From NCBI GenBank assembly GCA_021778015.1, contig JAJYCX010000012.1, positions 1-64,000 on the forward strand: 64,000 nucleotides of DNA, in the 5' to 3' direction. The notes beneath the pieces are model-generated. The model saw nothing but the letters and a program-made list of their open reading frames with translations, made no database searches and had not been told where the DNA came from. A program made the position numbers and the translations under genes. Of the stretch, positions 51,813 to 59,472 are shown one piece after another. Positions within the stretch are counted from its first letter, which is position 1; every line of letters starts with the position of its first letter. Source of the DNA: Pseudomonadota bacterium. GTDB taxonomy: Bacteria; Pseudomonadota; Gammaproteobacteria; UBA1113.

Positions 51813-52730
51813 GTGAAAGAAAAGATCAAATTTATCTCCGGTTACGGCTACCTGCTGCTAGCCTATCTGTTGATGCCTTTAACCTGGTTAAATTATAAAC
51901 AGCAGCAGTGGGTAGGCCGACAATTAGGCTTATTATTACTGCGCCTAGATAAGCGTTCTAGAAATATAGCCACCACCAATATCAATATAGCCTTTGCTCA
52001 TCTATCCGAAGAAGAAAGAGCCCAATTATTGCGCGATAATTTTATCGCTACAGGCATTTCTGCCCTAGAGGGTATTGCTCTACTTTCCCCCTTTAGAAAA
52101 CGTTTGCTTAGCCGCCTGCACTCTATTCAAGGTTTAGAGGCACTACATCAAAGCATTAATAGTGGTCATAGCGTATTGCTCTTATTCCCCCATTTAACCA
52201 GCGTTTATTTTGCGGGTTATCTCTTAATAAAAAGGACAGGGTTAACTTGCGCTATTCAATATAACCCTCCCCGTAATTCCGTCATTGCTCACACCATGCA
52301 AAAAAAGCTAGAAACCTGCGTTTACCCAGCCTTCAATCGTGATCATCTACAACGCATCGTGAGTTATTTGCGTAAACCTAATATTCTTTGGTATGCCCCT
52401 GATTTGGATTTAGGCCGTAAACGCAGCTTATTTATCAATTTTTTCAATTTCCCCGCCGCAACCAGTGTCATCACCCATTTTTTAGCCGCTAAAACTGGCG
52501 CTAAAGTCTTTACTATTGCCTTTTATCGTAATGAAGTCGGCCAGTATGATATTGAATTACAACCTTTGTCCGGCTTTGGTGAAGGTCCAGTGGAAGCGGA
52601 TCTACAACGACTTAATCAACGCATCGAAGATATCGTCCGGCCTAAACCAGAACAATATCTATGGCAACATAAACGCTACAATACCCGCCCTGAGGGGGAA
52701 GAAAAGGTGTATAAGAAGGTGGTGATATAG
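51813..52730 (+). CDS. LpxL/HtrB-family acyltransferase lacking the usual HX4(D/E) acid
   Basis: The family (lipid A biosynthesis lauroyl/myristoyl acyltransferases) is recognisable. There is an N-terminal membrane helix (GYGYLLLAYLLMPLTWL), RNIATTNINIAF, AQLLRDNFIATGISALEG, ILWYAPDLDLGRKRSLFINF, AATSVITHFLA and the late QYLWQHKRYNTRPEGE. The catalytic His lies in LLLFPHLTSVYFAG. Family members have His-x4-Asp/Glu (HFGNWE), whereas here the fifth residue after His is Tyr. It may be inactive, use another acid, or transfer a different group. I take the GTG start at 51813, with AGAGGGG upstream. It is divergent from hldE, fitting LPS synthesis. Confidence 0.85.
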   Translation: MKEKIKFISGYGYLLLAYLLMPLTWLNYKQQQWVGRQLGLLLLRLDKRSRNIATTNINIAFAHLSEEERAQLLRDNFIATGISALEGIALLSPFRKRLLSRLHSIQGLEALHQSINSGHSVLLLFPHLTSVYFAGYLLIKRTGLTCAIQYNPPRNSVIAHTMQKKLETCVYPAFNRDHLQRIVSYLRKPNILWYAPDLDLGRKRSLFINFFNFPAATSVITHFLAAKTGAKVFTIAFYRNEVGQYDIELQPLSGFGEGPVEADLQRLNQRIEDIVRPKPEQYLWQHKRYNTRPEGEEKVYKKVVI

Positions 52731-52735
52731 TGATA

Positions 52736-53050
52736 TTATAATCCCTCTATAACTTCCATCGCAATTTCATCATACGGTTTTGTCCTGTCTAGACAAGATT
52801 TTAGTTTAGCAATAGCTTGTTGGATATCATGACTAAAGGTATGTGTTGCTTCATCGCCCCAGAACTTATCCCTAGTCTCACGGTTCGGCCAGCGCGAATA
52901 GGCAATGTACTCCCCTGCTGCTGTTTGATGCAGTGTAGAGCCTATTGCTCCACAGTGCGTTATAAAATAATCTGCTATGGTTTTCCAAAGCTGTCTATAT
53001 TCTTCATCATACTGAGGATAAACAAAACCTCTATAAATGACTGCAAACAT
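52736..53050 (-). CDS. antibiotic biosynthesis monooxygenase (ABM) domain protein (104 aa)
   Basis: The small ferredoxin-like barrel fold starts MFAVIYRGFVYP, with typical YIAYSRWPNRETRDKFW in the second half. That stretch is like the ABM/YgiN group and its x-F-x-x-SxWxN-x-E-x-x pattern. Members include monooxygenases, haem-degrading enzymes and proteins of unknown role. No haem-ligand residue can be assigned. It is convergent with the acyltransferase (five-base gap) and next to an ABC-F gene. Confidence 0.75.
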   Translation of the reverse strand: MFAVIYRGFVYPQYDEEYRQLWKTIADYFITHCGAIGSTLHQTAAGEYIAYSRWPNRETRDKFWGDEATHTFSHDIQQAIAKLKSCLDRTKPYDEIAMEVIEGL

Positions 53051-53101
53051 GGTGTATAACTCCTGTTTTTTAAACGATGGGTCCCGTTAATACTATTAAA
53101 A

Positions 53102-54532
53102 TTAACATTTCTTTAATATCTTGTCTACAATTTCATAACCATCTTCTATGCCAATTTCCTTTAAAAAAGCCTCATCATGAGAAATCACTATCATGGCTCC
53201 TGGATATTCTTTTAATACTTCAATGACATGTGTTTTAGTTTCAAGATCCAGATTATTGGTGATTTCATCTAAAATAAGCATTTTTGGCGTCAGTGCTGCA
53301 ATATGTGCCAAACAAAGTCGTACCTTTTCGCCACCGGATAATTGCTCAACCCGCATATTAACTTCTTCATTTTTACGAAACAAAAAATCATTCAAATGAC
53401 AACGTACTTCGGCATGAGACCAGGTGGGTACACAAGCAGAGATTGTTTCGCCCACACTTTTATCCATCGATAATGTATTGTAATGTTGATCCAAATAGCC
53501 TATGTCTACTTTTTTCGGCATGAACCAATTACCCGATTTAATCACCGTAGCATCCTCTAGAATGGCCTTAATCAACGTTGATTTTCCACTGGCATTATCG
53601 CCTAGAATAGCGATACGATCTTGTGAGCGCAGCGCTAAATGAATCTCTTTCAACAAAGGAACTGCGCCTAAATATCCTACGCTGCCATCCGTAATAGACA
53701 AAATGGTTTTATCACCCATATCGCTTGCTTGCAAAGAAAATTTTGGCTCAATGGCTGTAGGTAACTGCAATGCAGATAAGCGTTCACTTAAGACTTGTTT
53801 TTTATCGTCAATCGCTACTTTCTTACGCCCCGAGGTTTGCTCGGCCCTACGCGCACTGGCTTTTCCTCCTAAAGGCCATTTGTGCTCGGCAATACTTTTT
53901 TCGCCCTTAGCACGACTTTTAGCGGCACGGTTTTGTTCTTTCATTAAAGCCTGATGCGTATCTTTCTTTTGTCTATGCAATCGTGATAATTCTTGCTCTA
54001 TAGATGCTCTTTTAGCCTCTATTTCACGTTTGTAATCGTCATAATTGCCTGAAAATACTTCTATTTTACCATTGGTTATATGCCACAAAGTATCAACATT
54101 GTTGCGCAATAGTTCCGTATCATGAGACACCACAATCAAGGTTCCAGAATAATGGCGCAATAATCGCAACAGACTTTGGCGATTATGGCGATCTAAATGG
54201 TTCGTGGGTTCATCCAACAATAAAACATTGGGATCAATATTCAATGCTTGAGTCAGCATCTTATGCAAACGCTGACCGCCACTTAAAGCATCAAAATCCG
54301 TAATAATTTGTGGCACATAGCCAAAAATCACGTCTTTAGGTATAAAAACATCTCCCGTAATATCTGTAAATGTTCCCATTAATATTTTAAGCAAAGTCGA
54401 TTTGCCACTGCCATTGCGGCCTATAATGGCAATACGCTTACCATAATGGATTTGTGCATTAAAATGATCGAAACATGTTTTATGGGGAAAAGATAAACTC
54501 AGATCTTTAATTTGGATGGGTTTATGCATCAT
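53102..54532 (-). CDS. ABC-F family ATPase, possible ribosome-protection protein (476 aa)
   Basis: Two ABC domains have no membrane part. The first Walker A is GRNGSGKSTLLKIL with SGGQRLHKML and LLLDEPTNHLD. The second is GDNASGKSTLIKAI with LSGGEKVRLCLAH and LILDEITNNLD. A charged linker of about 80 residues (coiled coil with many Lys/Arg/Glu) joins them, and the arm between is short. The DEPTNHLD signature defines ABC-F translation factors. The size and long basic linker are closer to the antibiotic-resistance (Lsa/Vga/Vml-like) group than to EttA or Uup, but the drug, if any, is unknown. The ATG at 54532 has AGAGG just before it; the frame is open 36 codons further. A leader is described separately. 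Confidence 0.85.
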   Translation of the reverse strand: MMHKPIQIKDLSLSFPHKTCFDHFNAQIHYGKRIAIIGRNGSGKSTLLKILMGTFTDITGDVFIPKDVIFGYVPQIITDFDALSGGQRLHKMLTQALNIDPNVLLLDEPTNHLDRHNRQSLLRLLRHYSGTLIVVSHDTELLRNNVDTLWHITNGKIEVFSGNYDDYKREIEAKRASIEQELSRLHRQKKDTHQALMKEQNRAAKSRAKGEKSIAEHKWPLGGKASARRAEQTSGRKKVAIDDKKQVLSERLSALQLPTAIEPKFSLQASDMGDKTILSITDGSVGYLGAVPLLKEIHLALRSQDRIAILGDNASGKSTLIKAILEDATVIKSGNWFMPKKVDIGYLDQHYNTLSMDKSVGETISACVPTWSHAEVRCHLNDFLFRKNEEVNMRVEQLSGGEKVRLCLAHIAALTPKMLILDEITNNLDLETKTHVIEVLKEYPGAMIVISHDEAFLKEIGIEDGYEIVDKILKKC

Positions 54533-54624
54533 AATACCTCTTAAATACAAACTATTAGGCCTAAAGCCGCAGTGGGCTTTTACTGTGCGCCTATAATAGA
54601 CGCTATTTAAGAGATATGGTTCAT
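54533..54624 (-). promoter_or_regulatory. candidate attenuator leader of the ABC-F gene
   Basis: On the minus strand a tiny frame, ATG at 54624 to stop at 54607-54609, would encode MNHIS. A hairpin, AAAGCC (54563-54568) with GGCTTT (54575-54580), follows, then the AGAGG and ATG of the ABC-F gene. Resistance ABC-F genes are often controlled by a short upstream peptide with such a hairpin. Both elements are short, so this is a suggestion. Confidence 0.3.
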
Positions 54625-54749
54625 GATGTTGTAACCTCAAGTTGCGGGAATGACAAGTAGTATAGTTTACTTTTTTAGGTTTTTCAATACATATTCATTA
54701 CACTTCAAAATGCGCGATTGAGTCAATATTGTGGTTTTGAATCAAAGCT

Positions 54750-54841
54750 TTGTCATCCTCGACGGAGTCGAGATCCAGTTTCAAATCAAGTTTTTTCCTG
54801 GACCCCCGACTGCGGCCTCGCGGCCTAGTCGAGGATGACAA
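54750..54841. repeat. palindromic element, third copy
   Basis: TTGTCATCCTCGACGGAGTC to GTCGAGGATGACAA, with inner GATCCAG and CCTGGACCC. The left flank GGTTTTGAATCAAAGC and the right-arm GACTGCGGCCTCGCGGCC are shared with the copy at 24.87 kb. This copy has diverged in its left arm, GACGGAGTCGAGATCCAG. Confidence 0.85.
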
Positions 54842-54930
54842 ATGCGCGGAACCTAAACCCAAAGTCATCGCCCCGTGATGTTTCCATTAGACTTAGCCGT
54901 TACTCGGAAAATAAAGCGCAATAGCTATGG

Positions 54931-55005
54931 CGGGGTGTTCCGGTGAGGGAGTCCTCGTCGCGCGCAGGCACGAGCACGACGAGGTATCACCGGGACAGGA
55001 CCCGG
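54931..55005. ncRNA. GC-rich structured element, possible regulatory RNA
   Basis: In AT-leaning surroundings this ~75-base stretch is strikingly GC-rich. CCGGTGA (54940-54946) pairs with TCACCGG (54987-54993). Inside it CCTCGTCG (54953-54960) pairs with CGACGAGG (54977-54984), separated by a GGGAGT/TA internal loop. A second hairpin CCGGG (54990-54994) with CCCGG (55001-55005) competes for the same bases as the outer stem. A TATAAT at about 55017-55022 on the minus strand would start transcription just before it; on that strand GCCATAGCTATTGC, then GCTTTATTTT, could terminate. It lies downstream of an ABC exporter. It does not resemble SRP RNA, tmRNA, 6S or RNase P RNA as I know them. Confidence 0.4.
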
Positions 55006-55066
55006 CCAGCTAGGGATTATAACGTGCAACCCTGGATATAATTGAGCTGAGAAACATAAAAATACA

Positions 55067-56227
55067 TCAATCCAGCGTTTGCCTATAACGCTTAGTCGCA
55101 AACGTCAGCATAACGGCCGTAAACAACAGCATGGGCCAAATATCAACCCAAATTTGCGATATGCCATTACCTTTTAATAAAATCCCGCGCGCAATACGCA
55201 CCATGTGCGTCAAGGGCAATCCCTCTCCAATAAAGGTAGCCCACTGCGGCATGCCGTAAAAGGGGAACATAAAGCCTGATAACAAAATAGAAGGTAAGAA
55301 AAAGAAGAAGGTCATTTGCGTAGCTTGTAATTGACTATCCGCCAGCGTTGAAAAGAATAATCCCATTGACAAATTACCAATAATAAAAACAAAAATAGAC
55401 ACATATAATAAAAGCAAACTGCCTCGTATAGGCACATGAAATAAGAACGCTGCTAGCAGTAAAATGATAGTCGCTTGGAAATAGCCTAGAAAAATATACG
55501 GGACCATTTTGCCTATCATCACTTCCTTGGGTTTAATCGGTGTGGCTAATAAGCTCTCAATGGTGCCTAGCTCAACCTCCCGCGTAATCGCCTGGGCCGT
55601 CACCGTGATCATCGACATGGTTAAAATGACCCCTAATAATCCAGGAAGAATGCTGTAACTGGTAATATTCTCGGGGTTATACAATGGATGGGCAATCACT
55701 TGAAAACTTGGTGTTTGATAGCGCAGTTTCTGCGTTCCACCTAATAATAAGGGGTCAAACACGGTTTTTGACAGTTGCGTCAAGGCTTGCATGGCGGGAC
55801 CAATGGCCACACCATCGGTGGCATCGGCTTCGACCAAAATATTAGGTTTATCACCACGCAAAAAATCCCGGGTAAAATTAGGTGGAATTGAAAAAACAAA
55901 TAACACCCGATTTTTTCGCAATAAATCTTGTGATTCTTGCTCACTTTGAGCTACCGACACTATCCGAAAATAATCCGTATTCTCAAGTCCTGTCACAAAG
56001 GATCGCACATAGGGACTGTTGTCTCCCAATACCAAAGCAACGGGTAAATGCTTAGGGTTGGTGTTAATTGCATAACCAAATATAATTAGCTGAATAACGG
56101 GGATCCATAAAATTAAACCTATGGTTATCTTATCACGGCGCATATGAATAAATTCTTTTTTAAGCATGGCCCATAAGCGATAAAGCGATGAATCGCTAAA
56201 ATAGTCTTTTACGCCATTATTATCCAT
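55067..56227 (-). CDS. ABC-2 type exporter permease (386 aa)
   Basis: One N-terminal membrane helix (residues ~30-48) is followed by a ~140-residue extracytoplasmic domain. Five or six further helices lie between about 180 and 380, the layout of YbhS/YhhJ-type ABC-2 permeases. The ITREVELGTIESLLATPIKP segment is the coupling region of that family. The start overlaps the upstream ATPase gene by eight bases. With the ATPase and HlyD-like gene it forms a three-gene exporter. The E. coli ybhGFSR system has two permeases, whereas here there is one, so a homodimer is likely. Substrate unknown; drugs or lipids are typical. Confidence 0.9.
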   Translation of the reverse strand: MDNNGVKDYFSDSSLYRLWAMLKKEFIHMRRDKITIGLILWIPVIQLIIFGYAINTNPKHLPVALVLGDNSPYVRSFVTGLENTDYFRIVSVAQSEQESQDLLRKNRVLFVFSIPPNFTRDFLRGDKPNILVEADATDGVAIGPAMQALTQLSKTVFDPLLLGGTQKLRYQTPSFQVIAHPLYNPENITSYSILPGLLGVILTMSMITVTAQAITREVELGTIESLLATPIKPKEVMIGKMVPYIFLGYFQATIILLLAAFLFHVPIRGSLLLLYVSIFVFIIGNLSMGLFFSTLADSQLQATQMTFFFFLPSILLSGFMFPFYGMPQWATFIGEGLPLTHMVRIARGILLKGNGISQIWVDIWPMLLFTAVMLTFATKRYRQTLD

Positions 56228-57155
56228 GATCCACCTCTTTGGGCTCTATCTTAATTAAAGCAATAAAAACATCCTCTAAGTTAGGCAATATCTCTTTTAA
56301 CTGCAATTGATTTTGTTCTGCAAAAGGCAATAATACCTCAGCCATTTTATCATGTTCATAACCACTAATATGCAATGCCGCACCAAAACTACCCACTTGA
56401 TCTAAATAGGGTCGTTTTCGCAATGCTACTGTGTACTGCTGCACATCTTCCCCGGAAAGCTCCCACGTATATAACTTCGCCTCTTGTACTATTTGTTTCG
56501 GTGTGCCTCGTGCTAAAATATTGCCATAGGCGATGTATGCCAATTCAGTACAACGCTCCGCTTCATCCATGTAGTGCGTAGCCACTAAAGTGGTAATTCC
56601 TTTTAACGATAGATCATGCACATGATCCCAAAATTCGCGTCGTGCTTTGGGATCCACCCCTGCCGTAGGCTCATCTAACAATAACAGTTTAGGTTCATGT
56701 AAAGTGGCACAAGATAAGGCCACACGTTGCTTCCAACCACCCGATAAAGTAGCGACATAATGTTTACGTCTATCATATAAGCCTAAATCATCTAAGGCTT
56801 GCCGCACACGTTCCTTGCGATCATCCATACCATAGACCATGGCCACAAAATCTAAATTTTCTTCTATGCTCAGATCTTCGTACAAGCTAAACTTTTGGGT
56901 CATATAACCCACTTGTTTTTTAATATCGCGTTGTTGCGTTGATAAATCCATGCCTAAACAATGGCCAGAGCCTCCATCAGGAGTCAATAAACCGCATAAC
57001 ATGCGAATCGTGGTGGTTTTACCGCTACCATTGGGGCCTAAAAAACCAAACACAGCACCTTTTTTAACTTGCAATTTGATGCCATTGACCACTGTCGCAT
57101 GACCAAACTTTTTAGTGAGGTCTTGAACGTCAATCGCCAACTGCGGAGTAATCAT
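56220..57155 (-). CDS. ABC exporter ATPase (311 aa)
   Basis: A single nucleotide-binding domain fills the first ~230 residues. Walker A is GPNGSGKTTTIRML, the signature is LSGGWKQRVALSCA, and Walker B is LLLLDEPTAGVDPKAR. The H-loop is VATHYMDEAERC, and the MTQKFSLYEDLS Q-loop is typical of CcmA/YbhF-type drug exporters. The C-terminal ~80 residues are a regulatory extension. The gene overlaps hlyD-like by four bases upstream and the permease by eight bases downstream, so the three subunits are translationally coupled. Confidence 0.92.
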   Translation of the reverse strand: MITPQLAIDVQDLTKKFGHATVVNGIKLQVKKGAVFGFLGPNGSGKTTTIRMLCGLLTPDGGSGHCLGMDLSTQQRDIKKQVGYMTQKFSLYEDLSIEENLDFVAMVYGMDDRKERVRQALDDLGLYDRRKHYVATLSGGWKQRVALSCATLHEPKLLLLDEPTAGVDPKARREFWDHVHDLSLKGITTLVATHYMDEAERCTELAYIAYGNILARGTPKQIVQEAKLYTWELSGEDVQQYTVALRKRPYLDQVGSFGAALHISGYEHDKMAEVLLPFAEQNQLQLKEILPNLEDVFIALIKIEPKEVDHG

Positions 57156-58129
57156 TTAGGATCCCGTAAATAGACTGTGACAGGACTACCAGGATGAAAT
57201 TTTAAGGCTATCTCTGGTGGCAATTTTGCTTCTATCCTATAGACTAATTTTGATTTGGATTCCTCACTGTATATCACGGGTGGCGTATATTCCGCTTCTT
57301 TAGAGATAAAACTGACCTTAACGGCTTTAGCGGTCTTTACACCATCCACTATAAACCATACGGTTTGCCCTAATTTGATATGGCTATAATTGGGCTCTGG
57401 CACATAAAATAAAACACGTATTTCTTTAGGACTCAAAATTGCCAATACCGGTTGACCTGCGGGGATAAATTCGCCAGGCCTAAAGAAGGTATCAAAAATA
57501 ATGCCTTCATCGCTGGCCACGCCCGTTTTTTGTGACAGCTGCCAGGCAGAAGTTTTCATTGCTGCTTCGGCAGCATTGACTTTTTGTACTTGCGCTTGAA
57601 TCAAATGTTGACGTGCGCCCAATTCGGCTTCGGCAAGATTAGATTGTAATTGTTTGACTTCTTGTAATTTCGTAGAATAATCGGCTTGTGTCGTATCTAA
57701 ATCGGCTTTACTCACGACGTTCTTAGCATACAAGCGCTGATATCGCTCTAAGGTAATTTTGGATAATGCCAATTGCGCCTGGGCCGCTAATACATTGGCG
57801 CGTATTGCGTCTAAGATGGTATTACGTTGGCCATTCTCTAAGTCGGACAAAGTTTCTTGCTCAGCAGCCAGGGTATATTGCGCTTGATTCAAAGCAGAGC
57901 GTTCTGGTTCTGGATCCAATTGATAAAGCTTTTGATCTATTTTTACAGGATCGCCACGGGCAACATCTAAATCGAACAACTGCCCCGACACCGGTGGTGT
58001 AATATAAATTAAGTATGCTTCTATATAACCTAGGTAATGGGTCTTTTCCCCACTGCAGGACAGTAACAACAACAAAGCGCCAAACGCAGTAAAGATTTTA
58101 AGGCTACGCACAGATACCCTTATTAGCAT
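57152..58129 (-). CDS. HlyD-family membrane-fusion lipoprotein (325 aa)
   Basis: The N-terminal signal ends in LLLLSC, so the protein is probably lipidated. It continues with the biotinyl-lipoyl half-motif (YITPPVSGQLFDLDVARGDPV), a long alpha-helical hairpin (~75-190, rich in Ala, Gln, Glu), the second half-motif and the beta-barrel domain. This is the adaptor that links an inner-membrane ABC exporter to an outer-membrane channel, as YbhG or YhiI does. GGGG precedes the ATG. A TolC-like partner is not in the window. Confidence 0.9.
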   Translation of the reverse strand: MLIRVSVRSLKIFTAFGALLLLLSCSGEKTHYLGYIEAYLIYITPPVSGQLFDLDVARGDPVKIDQKLYQLDPEPERSALNQAQYTLAAEQETLSDLENGQRNTILDAIRANVLAAQAQLALSKITLERYQRLYAKNVVSKADLDTTQADYSTKLQEVKQLQSNLAEAELGARQHLIQAQVQKVNAAEAAMKTSAWQLSQKTGVASDEGIIFDTFFRPGEFIPAGQPVLAILSPKEIRVLFYVPEPNYSHIKLGQTVWFIVDGVKTAKAVKVSFISKEAEYTPPVIYSEESKSKLVYRIEAKLPPEIALKFHPGSPVTVYLRDPK

Positions 58130-58150
58130 TTTACCCCAACTCCCTTTGTA

Positions 58151-58489
58151 TTATGAAAGATCCGCAAATGCATGCAAGGCTTCAGCAGCATACATGACAG
58201 AAGGCCCACCGCCCATGTAAATAGCCATACCCAAAGCTTCAACCAAGGCTTCGCGGCTCACTCCCAACTTTACTAAGGTTTGTACATGAAAACCAATACA
58301 ACCTTCACAATGATTGGCTACGGCCAAAGCAATAGCAATCAATTCTTTAGTTTTCTTATCTAAAGCATTCTCTTCAGTAGCCGCTTTCCCCATACTGGAA
58401 AAAGCCTGCATAACACCGGGTAAGTCTTTATGTAGCTGAGCGACAAAAGGCAATAATTCACCAGTAATTTCTTTGTAGTTCTTAGCCAT
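58151..58489 (-). CDS. carboxymuconolactone decarboxylase/AhpD-like protein (112 aa)
   Basis: The small all-helical CMD domain has the redox CxxC in NHCEGCIGFH, with the acidic ELIAIALAVA helix before it and the His two residues after the second Cys. This arrangement matches AhpD-like peroxidase partners rather than true decarboxylases. I use ATG 58489, with AAGGAG seven bases upstream inside the tail of the epmA region; an upstream TTG is less likely. It is 12 bases after epmA on the same strand and probably helps reduce peroxides or disulphides. The exact partner is unknown. Confidence 0.85.
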   Translation of the reverse strand: MAKNYKEITGELLPFVAQLHKDLPGVMQAFSSMGKAATEENALDKKTKELIAIALAVANHCEGCIGFHVQTLVKLGVSREALVEALGMAIYMGGGPSVMYAAEALHAFADLS

Positions 58490-58500
58490 ACTCAATCTCC

Positions 58501-59472
58501 TTATACTTTTGCAAATGAAAACGCCATAATTTGTGATAACGTCTCTTGCTCATATACAGATAATAACAATCTATCTATTCCCAATGCAACGCCCGCACAG
58601 GCAGGCAACCCAGCCACTAGAGCCGCTAACAAATATTCATCTATAACCACTTCAGGCAAACCCAAACGTCGCCTTTTTTCATTATCGGCTACAAAACGTG
58701 CCCGCTGTATTGCTGCATCTTGTAATTCTTCAAACCCATTGGCCAATTCTATGCCATCAATATACACTTCAAAGCGCTTAGCCACTGTACCATATTCTGT
58801 TTCAGCCAAGGCCGCCAATATAGCCTGGCTGGAGGGATAATCATAAACAAAAACCAACCCTTTCCCTCGCCATTGCGGTTCTATAACAGTGGCCATTAGC
58901 CACATCAACCACATGTCCTTATCGTTGACATCCACCGTATCGGGAACGCTCACCCCGTGTACTATAGCACTATTTTGCAATTCGTGGGCAGTCACTTGCC
59001 AGGGGTCTAGTGACAGATAGTCTAAGAACAACTGTCTATAACTGTATTGTACGATAGGGACGGTTGGCAAAAATTGTTGTATCAATTCGACCACTTCAGC
59101 CATTAATTGCTGATAAGTCCATCCTACCCTATACCATTCCAATAACGTAAATTCGGGATTATGATAACGCCCTTGTTCATCGCCGCGAAAAGCCTTGCCC
59201 ATTTGATAAATAGATCCACTGCCACTTGCCAATAACCGCTTCATGGCATATTCAGGTGAGGTTTGTAAATAACAAGCTTTGTTTGCCGGAGCGCCATCTA
59301 CATAAGCTCGCCATGATTTTATAAAAGGATCACTAGAGCCATGATGACACAGTAATGGCGTTTCAACTTCCAATACGCTCCTATGTTCAAAAAAATCACG
59401 TATGCGCTTTAAAGCATGAGCCCGTTGTTTTAACAGTTTGACCGTGGCATCGCTCTGCCAAAGATCATTCAC
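58501..59472 (-). CDS. epmA: elongation factor P--(R)-beta-lysine ligase
   Basis: EpmA (PoxA/GenX/YjeA) attaches beta-lysine to EF-P, which helps ribosomes through polyproline. It is a class II LysRS catalytic core without the anticodon domain. It starts near LLKQRAHALKRIRDFFEHRSVLEVETPLL, here shown as RIRDFFEHRSVLEVETP. YLQTSPEYAMKRLLASG and motif 2 (FRGDEQGRYHNPEFTLLEWY, 20 residues) are present, and GVALGIDRLL is motif 3. At 323 residues it is the normal length. The start overlaps the end of dotL by eight bases. Confidence 0.95.
   Translation of the reverse strand: MNDLWQSDATVKLLKQRAHALKRIRDFFEHRSVLEVETPLLCHHGSSDPFIKSWRAYVDGAPANKACYLQTSPEYAMKRLLASGSGSIYQMGKAFRGDEQGRYHNPEFTLLEWYRVGWTYQQLMAEVVELIQQFLPTVPIVQYSYRQLFLDYLSLDPWQVTAHELQNSAIVHGVSVPDTVDVNDKDMWLMWLMATVIEPQWRGKGLVFVYDYPSSQAILAALAETEYGTVAKRFEVYIDGIELANGFEELQDAAIQRARFVADNEKRRRLGLPEVVIDEYLLAALVAGLPACAGVALGIDRLLLSVYEQETLSQIMAFSFAKV

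Noticed and set aside
54931..55022. SRP RNA, 6S RNA, tmRNA, TPP or other known riboswitch
   Set aside because: I compared the GC-rich element with the consensus features I remember (for example the SRP GGAAG/AGCA loop, tmRNA ends, TPP CTGAGA and GATCTGGATAA) and none fits. It is therefore reported only as an unassigned structured element.
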